A stretch of DNA of 64,000 nt, taken from NCBI RefSeq assembly GCF_002835665.1, contig NZ_PIZV01000002.1, forward strand, positions 1-64,000, written 5' to 3'. This stretch comes from Chryseobacterium sp. PMSZPI (GTDB taxonomy: Bacteria > Bacteroidota > Bacteroidia > Flavobacteriales > Weeksellaceae). Shown here piece by piece: positions 61,338 to 64,000 of this stretch. Position numbers and translations under genes: made by a program. A model generated the notes under the pieces. It had not been told where the DNA came from. It ran no database searches and saw only the letters and a list, made by a program, of their open reading frames with translations. Numbering within the stretch: the stretch's first letter is position 1; each line of letters starts with the position of its first letter.

Positions 61338-61369
61338 AATTTTCTGTTTTTATATTTAAATTTCTGATG

Positions 61370-61401
61370 CAAATATAGAAAAGATTTATCTATCGAACAA
61401 G
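61370..61401 (-). promoter_or_regulatory. peroxiredoxin promoter
   Basis: On the minus strand CTTG (61401-61398), 20-base spacer, TATATTTG (61377-61370), 33 bases before the start codon. Fits the Bacteroidota pattern with a weak -33. Confidence 0.55.
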
Positions 61402-61455
61402 TTATTATTGATAAATAAAATCTATAATTGTTTTTGATGTGTTTTAATTAAAAAA

Positions 61456-61473
61456 GCCCTGAATTCAGGACTT
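61456..61473 (-). terminator. aspartate aminotransferase terminator
   Basis: AGCCCTGAATTCAGGACT palindrome with T run on the minus strand, 14 bases after the stop codon. Confidence 0.75.
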
Positions 61474-61486
61474 TTTGTGTATTATA

Positions 61487-62680
61487 TTAATTAAACTTTT
61501 CCAATAATTCTTTAATTCGTCTCATGGCTTCTCTAAGATCTTCTTCTGAAGCGGCATATGAGAATCTGATACATTCCGGACTTCCGAAAGAAAATCCTCC
61601 TACACATCCTACGTGGGCGTTTTCTAAAAGGAACATGGCAAAGTCGTCTGAATTTTTAATTTCCGTTCCATTTAATGTTTTTCCAATATAATGAGAGATG
61701 TCCGGGAAGAAATAGAAGGCTGCTTTGGGAAGTAAAACTTTAAACCCGGGAATTTCCTGGATCAAATCATATACAAGATCTCTTCTCTTTTTAAAAGCGT
61801 CAATCATATATTTATACTCGGAAGGATCCGTTTTTAAGGCTGTGATCGATGCTCTCTGGGCCATAGTATTTGCTCCGCTGGTCATTTGTCCTTGTACTTT
61901 TTCACAAGCTTTTGCCAGCCATTCAGGGCAGGCGGAATAACCGATTCTCCATCCTGTCATTGCAAATGCTTTAGACATTCCGTTGATTACAGCCGTTTGT
62001 TCATATACTTCCGGGAACTGTGCGATGGATGTGGTTTTGGTTTCGTAATTGATGAATTCATAGATTTCATCAGAGATAATCGTAATCTGAGGATATTTGG
62101 CAATTACTCTCGCTAAAGATTTCAATTCATCATAAGTATAATATCCTCCGGATGGATTACATGGTGAACTGAAAAGAATCGCTTTGGTTTTATCTGTAAT
62201 CGCTTCTTCAAGTTGCTCTGCGGTAACTTTAAAATCGGTTACATAAGAAGTGGGAAGCATTACAGAAACTCCGCCCATCATTTTTACCATTTCATCATAG
62301 CTTACCCAATAAGGAGCAGGAAGAAGTACCTCGTCACCATCATTGATGATCGCTGCCAGGACATTTAAAATGGCTTGTTTTGCCCCATTGGAAACACAGA
62401 TTTGAGTAGGTTTGTATTCCAGATTATTATCCCTTTTTAACTTATAAGCGATGGCTTCACGCAGTTCCAGAAACCCTGGAACAGGAGAGTAGTGGCTGTA
62501 ATTTTGGTTAATGGCGTCGAAAGCTGCCTGTTTGATATTGTCAGGGACATCGAAGTCCGGTTCGCCAAGTGTTAAGCTGATGACATCAATCCCGCTAGCC
62601 TTCATTTCTCTGGCTTTGTTTGACATTACAAAAGTTTGTGAATATCCTAATCTTTTTACTCTATCTGAAAGTCTGTCCAT
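61487..62680 (-). CDS. PLP-dependent aminotransferase, aspartate family
   Basis: A 397-residue class I/II aminotransferase: VISLTLGEPDFDVPDNIK, SHYSPVPGFLELREAI, CVSNGAKQAILNV, LPAPYWVSYDEMV, FSSPCNPSGGYYTYDEL, PLP lysine in NGMSKAFAMTGWRIGY, and GSPECIRFSYAASEEDL. Aspartate transaminase is most likely; prephenate specificity is possible in this subgroup. Single-gene unit with its own promoter and terminator. Confidence 0.92.
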   Translation of the reverse strand: MDRLSDRVKRLGYSQTFVMSNKAREMKASGIDVISLTLGEPDFDVPDNIKQAAFDAINQNYSHYSPVPGFLELREAIAYKLKRDNNLEYKPTQICVSNGAKQAILNVLAAIINDGDEVLLPAPYWVSYDEMVKMMGGVSVMLPTSYVTDFKVTAEQLEEAITDKTKAILFSSPCNPSGGYYTYDELKSLARVIAKYPQITIISDEIYEFINYETKTTSIAQFPEVYEQTAVINGMSKAFAMTGWRIGYSACPEWLAKACEKVQGQMTSGANTMAQRASITALKTDPSEYKYMIDAFKKRRDLVYDLIQEIPGFKVLLPKAAFYFFPDISHYIGKTLNGTEIKNSDDFAMFLLENAHVGCVGGFSFGSPECIRFSYAASEEDLREAMRRIKELLEKFN

Positions 62681-62697
62681 GTATTTTTTGATTTAAA

Positions 62698-62705
62698 CAA
62701 ATATA
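62698..62705 (-). promoter_or_regulatory. aminotransferase promoter -7 element
   Basis: TATATTTG on the minus strand, 18 bases before the ATG at 62680. The -33 element is not clear. Confidence 0.45.
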
Positions 62706-62903
62706 TAATAAAAACACCTTGTGGTGGTAATAAAAATCATCCTACTTTAAAGATTTTTATCAGGTTTATCCTTAATAATTCTAATTGAAATGGATATTGT
62801 TTTCTTAGGTAAGTTTTTGATAGAGAGTTCATACATCTTGAAGTTTTCCGGTATAATAAATAAAAGAAAATAGAAAATTGCTTTTTGATAACCTGTCTTA
62901 AAG

Positions 62904-62934
62904 TTTGAATAAAGCCAATAAAAAGCTATTTTTG
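62904..62934 (+). promoter_or_regulatory. rsmG promoter
   Basis: TTTG at 62904-62907, 19-base spacer, TATTTTTG at 62927-62934: the best match to the Bacteroidota promoter in this window, 19 bases before the ATG at 62953. It overlaps the longer possible start, which is therefore rejected. Confidence 0.7.
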
Positions 62935-62952
62935 CCAATTATAATAATTCAC

Positions 62953-63588
62953 ATGTCTACATCGTTACTATTAAAATACTTTCCGGACCTTACTGAAACA
63001 CAGTTGGAGCAGTTTTCAAAACTCGAAGCGCTGTATAATGAATGGAATGAAAAGATCAATGTGATTTCCAGAAAGGATATGGAATCGCTGTATGAAAAGC
63101 ATATTCTGCATTCTTTAGGAATTGCGAAGGTCATGGAGTTTGCACCAGGAACAAAAGTCTTGGACGTTGGGACAGGAGGTGGTTTTCCGGGGGTTCCTCT
63201 GGCTATTTTATTTCCTGAAGTGGAATTTACCCTGATTGACTCTATTGGGAAAAAAATCAGTGTAGTACAAGCAGTTTCTGAAGGAGTAGGTTTAAAAAAT
63301 GTAACAGCAATTCACGGAAGAGCAGAAAAGCTAAAAGAAAAATTCCACTTTGTAGTCAGTAGAGCGGTAACCCAAATGCCGGAATTTTTGAGATGGCTGA
63401 AAGGCAAGTTTGAAAAAGAACAGTTTAATCCTAAACATAATGGGGTTTTATATTTAAAAGGGGGAGATCTTGCAGAAGAATTGGCTGGACTTAAATGTGA
63501 AATTTTTAATCTTAAAAACTACTTTGATGGAGAGTTTTTTGATACTAAAAAAGTAGTTTACTTATCAAAAGGTAATTTTAATTCCTAA
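62953..63588 (+). CDS. rsmG: 16S rRNA (guanine(527)-N7)-methyltransferase
   Basis: About 211 residues. The motif KVLDVGTGGGFPGVPLAILFPEVEFTLIDS (SAM site) near residue 68 and the C-terminal VVSRAVTQMPEFLRWL, YLKGGDL and VYLSKG are those of RsmG/GidB. N-terminal segment YNEWNEKINVISRKDMES also fits. The start at 62953 gives MSTSLLLKYFPDLTE, as usual for flavobacterial RsmG. Confidence 0.94.
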   Translation: MSTSLLLKYFPDLTETQLEQFSKLEALYNEWNEKINVISRKDMESLYEKHILHSLGIAKVMEFAPGTKVLDVGTGGGFPGVPLAILFPEVEFTLIDSIGKKISVVQAVSEGVGLKNVTAIHGRAEKLKEKFHFVVSRAVTQMPEFLRWLKGKFEKEQFNPKHNGVLYLKGGDLAEELAGLKCEIFNLKNYFDGEFFDTKKVVYLSKGNFNS

Positions 63589-63650
63589 TTTTACATAAAA
63601 TAGGAATAATTTTTGCTAAATATTTATTAATAATCAGAAAATTGAAGGTT

Positions 63651-64000
63651 ATGAAAAAACTTTTAAATATTGGATTTTCAATAGGGTTGTTTGGCGTATT
63701 CCTGATTTCATGTAATGATGATGATTATCAGACAATAGAATCTATTGGTAAGATTAAGATAGATAGTGTAAAAACGATTCATGATACCATGGACGTTTTT
63801 ACAGTGCAAAGTATAAAAACGTATTCTACTTATCCTTCTCATTGCGAAGGTTTTTATGGGTATGACTATATCCATGATGCTAATCTTGAAAGAACAGTCA
63901 CTGCATATAAATACATTACAAACGGACCATGTGCGCAAGGAAGTTATGTGGGAGATAATCAAATCAATTTCAATCCACAGAGGAAAGGCACTTATACTTT
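63651..64000 (+). CDS. lipoprotein of unknown function, cut by the window end
   Basis: An open frame from ATG at 63651 to the window edge (116 complete codons). Signal MKKLLNIGFSIGLFGVFLISC with a lipobox Cys at residue 21, followed by an Asp-rich stretch (NDDDYQTIESIG), typical of exported flavobacterial lipoproteins. The visible part is not recognised; C65 and C95 (SHCEGFYG, GPCAQGSY) could form a disulfide. Downstream end unknown. Confidence 0.7.
   Translation, partial: MKKLLNIGFSIGLFGVFLISCNDDDYQTIESIGKIKIDSVKTIHDTMDVFTVQSIKTYSTYPSHCEGFYGYDYIHDANLERTVTAYKYITNGPCAQGSYVGDNQINFNPQRKGTYT

Noticed and set aside
1..64000. CRISPR arrays, rRNA, tRNA, tmRNA, intact insertion sequences, prophage
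   Set aside because: No regularly spaced direct repeats with unique spacers, no tRNA-like cloverleaf, no transposase or integrase frame was seen.

Overview
The window is AT-rich chromosomal DNA of a flavobacterium, most likely Chryseobacterium or a close Weeksellaceae relative. The evidence is the Bacteroidota promoter element TAnnTTTG in front of several genes, the near absence of Shine-Dalgarno signals, and lineage-typical genes: gldI, a cyclophilin-FKBP fusion, mnmD, DUF4294, DUF6952, DUF7009, a LuxC-type acyl-CoA reductase beside a ferredoxin, and paired DAHP synthase-chorismate mutase. No rRNA, tRNA, CRISPR array, intact insertion sequence or prophage was seen. Small dispersed repeats are common between genes.

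Layout. 0-10 kb is a molybdenum-cofactor island: a GxxExxY protein, a DUF7009 protein, an FdhF/YdeP-type molybdoenzyme, a small SUOX-like protein and a bestrophin on the plus strand, and moaA-moeA-moaC-mobA-moeB on the minus strand. 10-28 kb is regulatory and accessory: AraC, LytTR/LytS and propeller-kinase/LuxR systems, an outer-membrane beta-barrel protein, small secreted proteins, a surface protein with a decayed paralogue behind it, an MFS exporter and long AT-rich gaps. 28-36 kb holds an alpha-oxoamine synthase with a TetR regulator, dnaX, the DAHP synthase gene, rsgA and ndk. 36-40 kb holds a GH29 fucosidase and a two-gene MNIO (DUF692) peptide-modification locus followed by a DUF1772 gene. 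40-48 kb is mostly housekeeping (rpe, M42 peptidase, Nudix, mnmD, ilvE, gldI, PPIase). 49-57 kb has three tandem M28 peptidase paralogues, then serC-serA-DUF1015 and a ferredoxin. 57-64 kb has acyl-CoA reductase, a Bax-inhibitor-like protein, thioredoxin and peroxiredoxin genes, an aminotransferase, rsmG and a lipoprotein cut by the window edge.

Most notable signals. (1) A 42-codon ORF in which 19 residues are Phe, Tyr or Trp sits in the long leader of the DAHP synthase/chorismate mutase gene and looks like an attenuator leader peptide. (2) dnaX is interrupted by a run of ten A followed by a G and needs a -1 shift to give the full-length protein, as in programmed frameshift dnaX genes. (3) A signal-peptide-bearing small protein ending in CPACGMG lies three bases before a DUF692/MNIO enzyme with a C-terminal extension, a likely RiPP or metal-handling system. 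(4) The third tandem M28 peptidase has lost a zinc-ligand His and the catalytic Glu. (5) A family of roughly 310-bp MITE-like elements and a 179-bp tandem repeat occupy intergenic DNA. (6) Two intergenic regions look like unannotated structured RNAs.

All calls come from reading the sequence and recalling family features. No database search was run.
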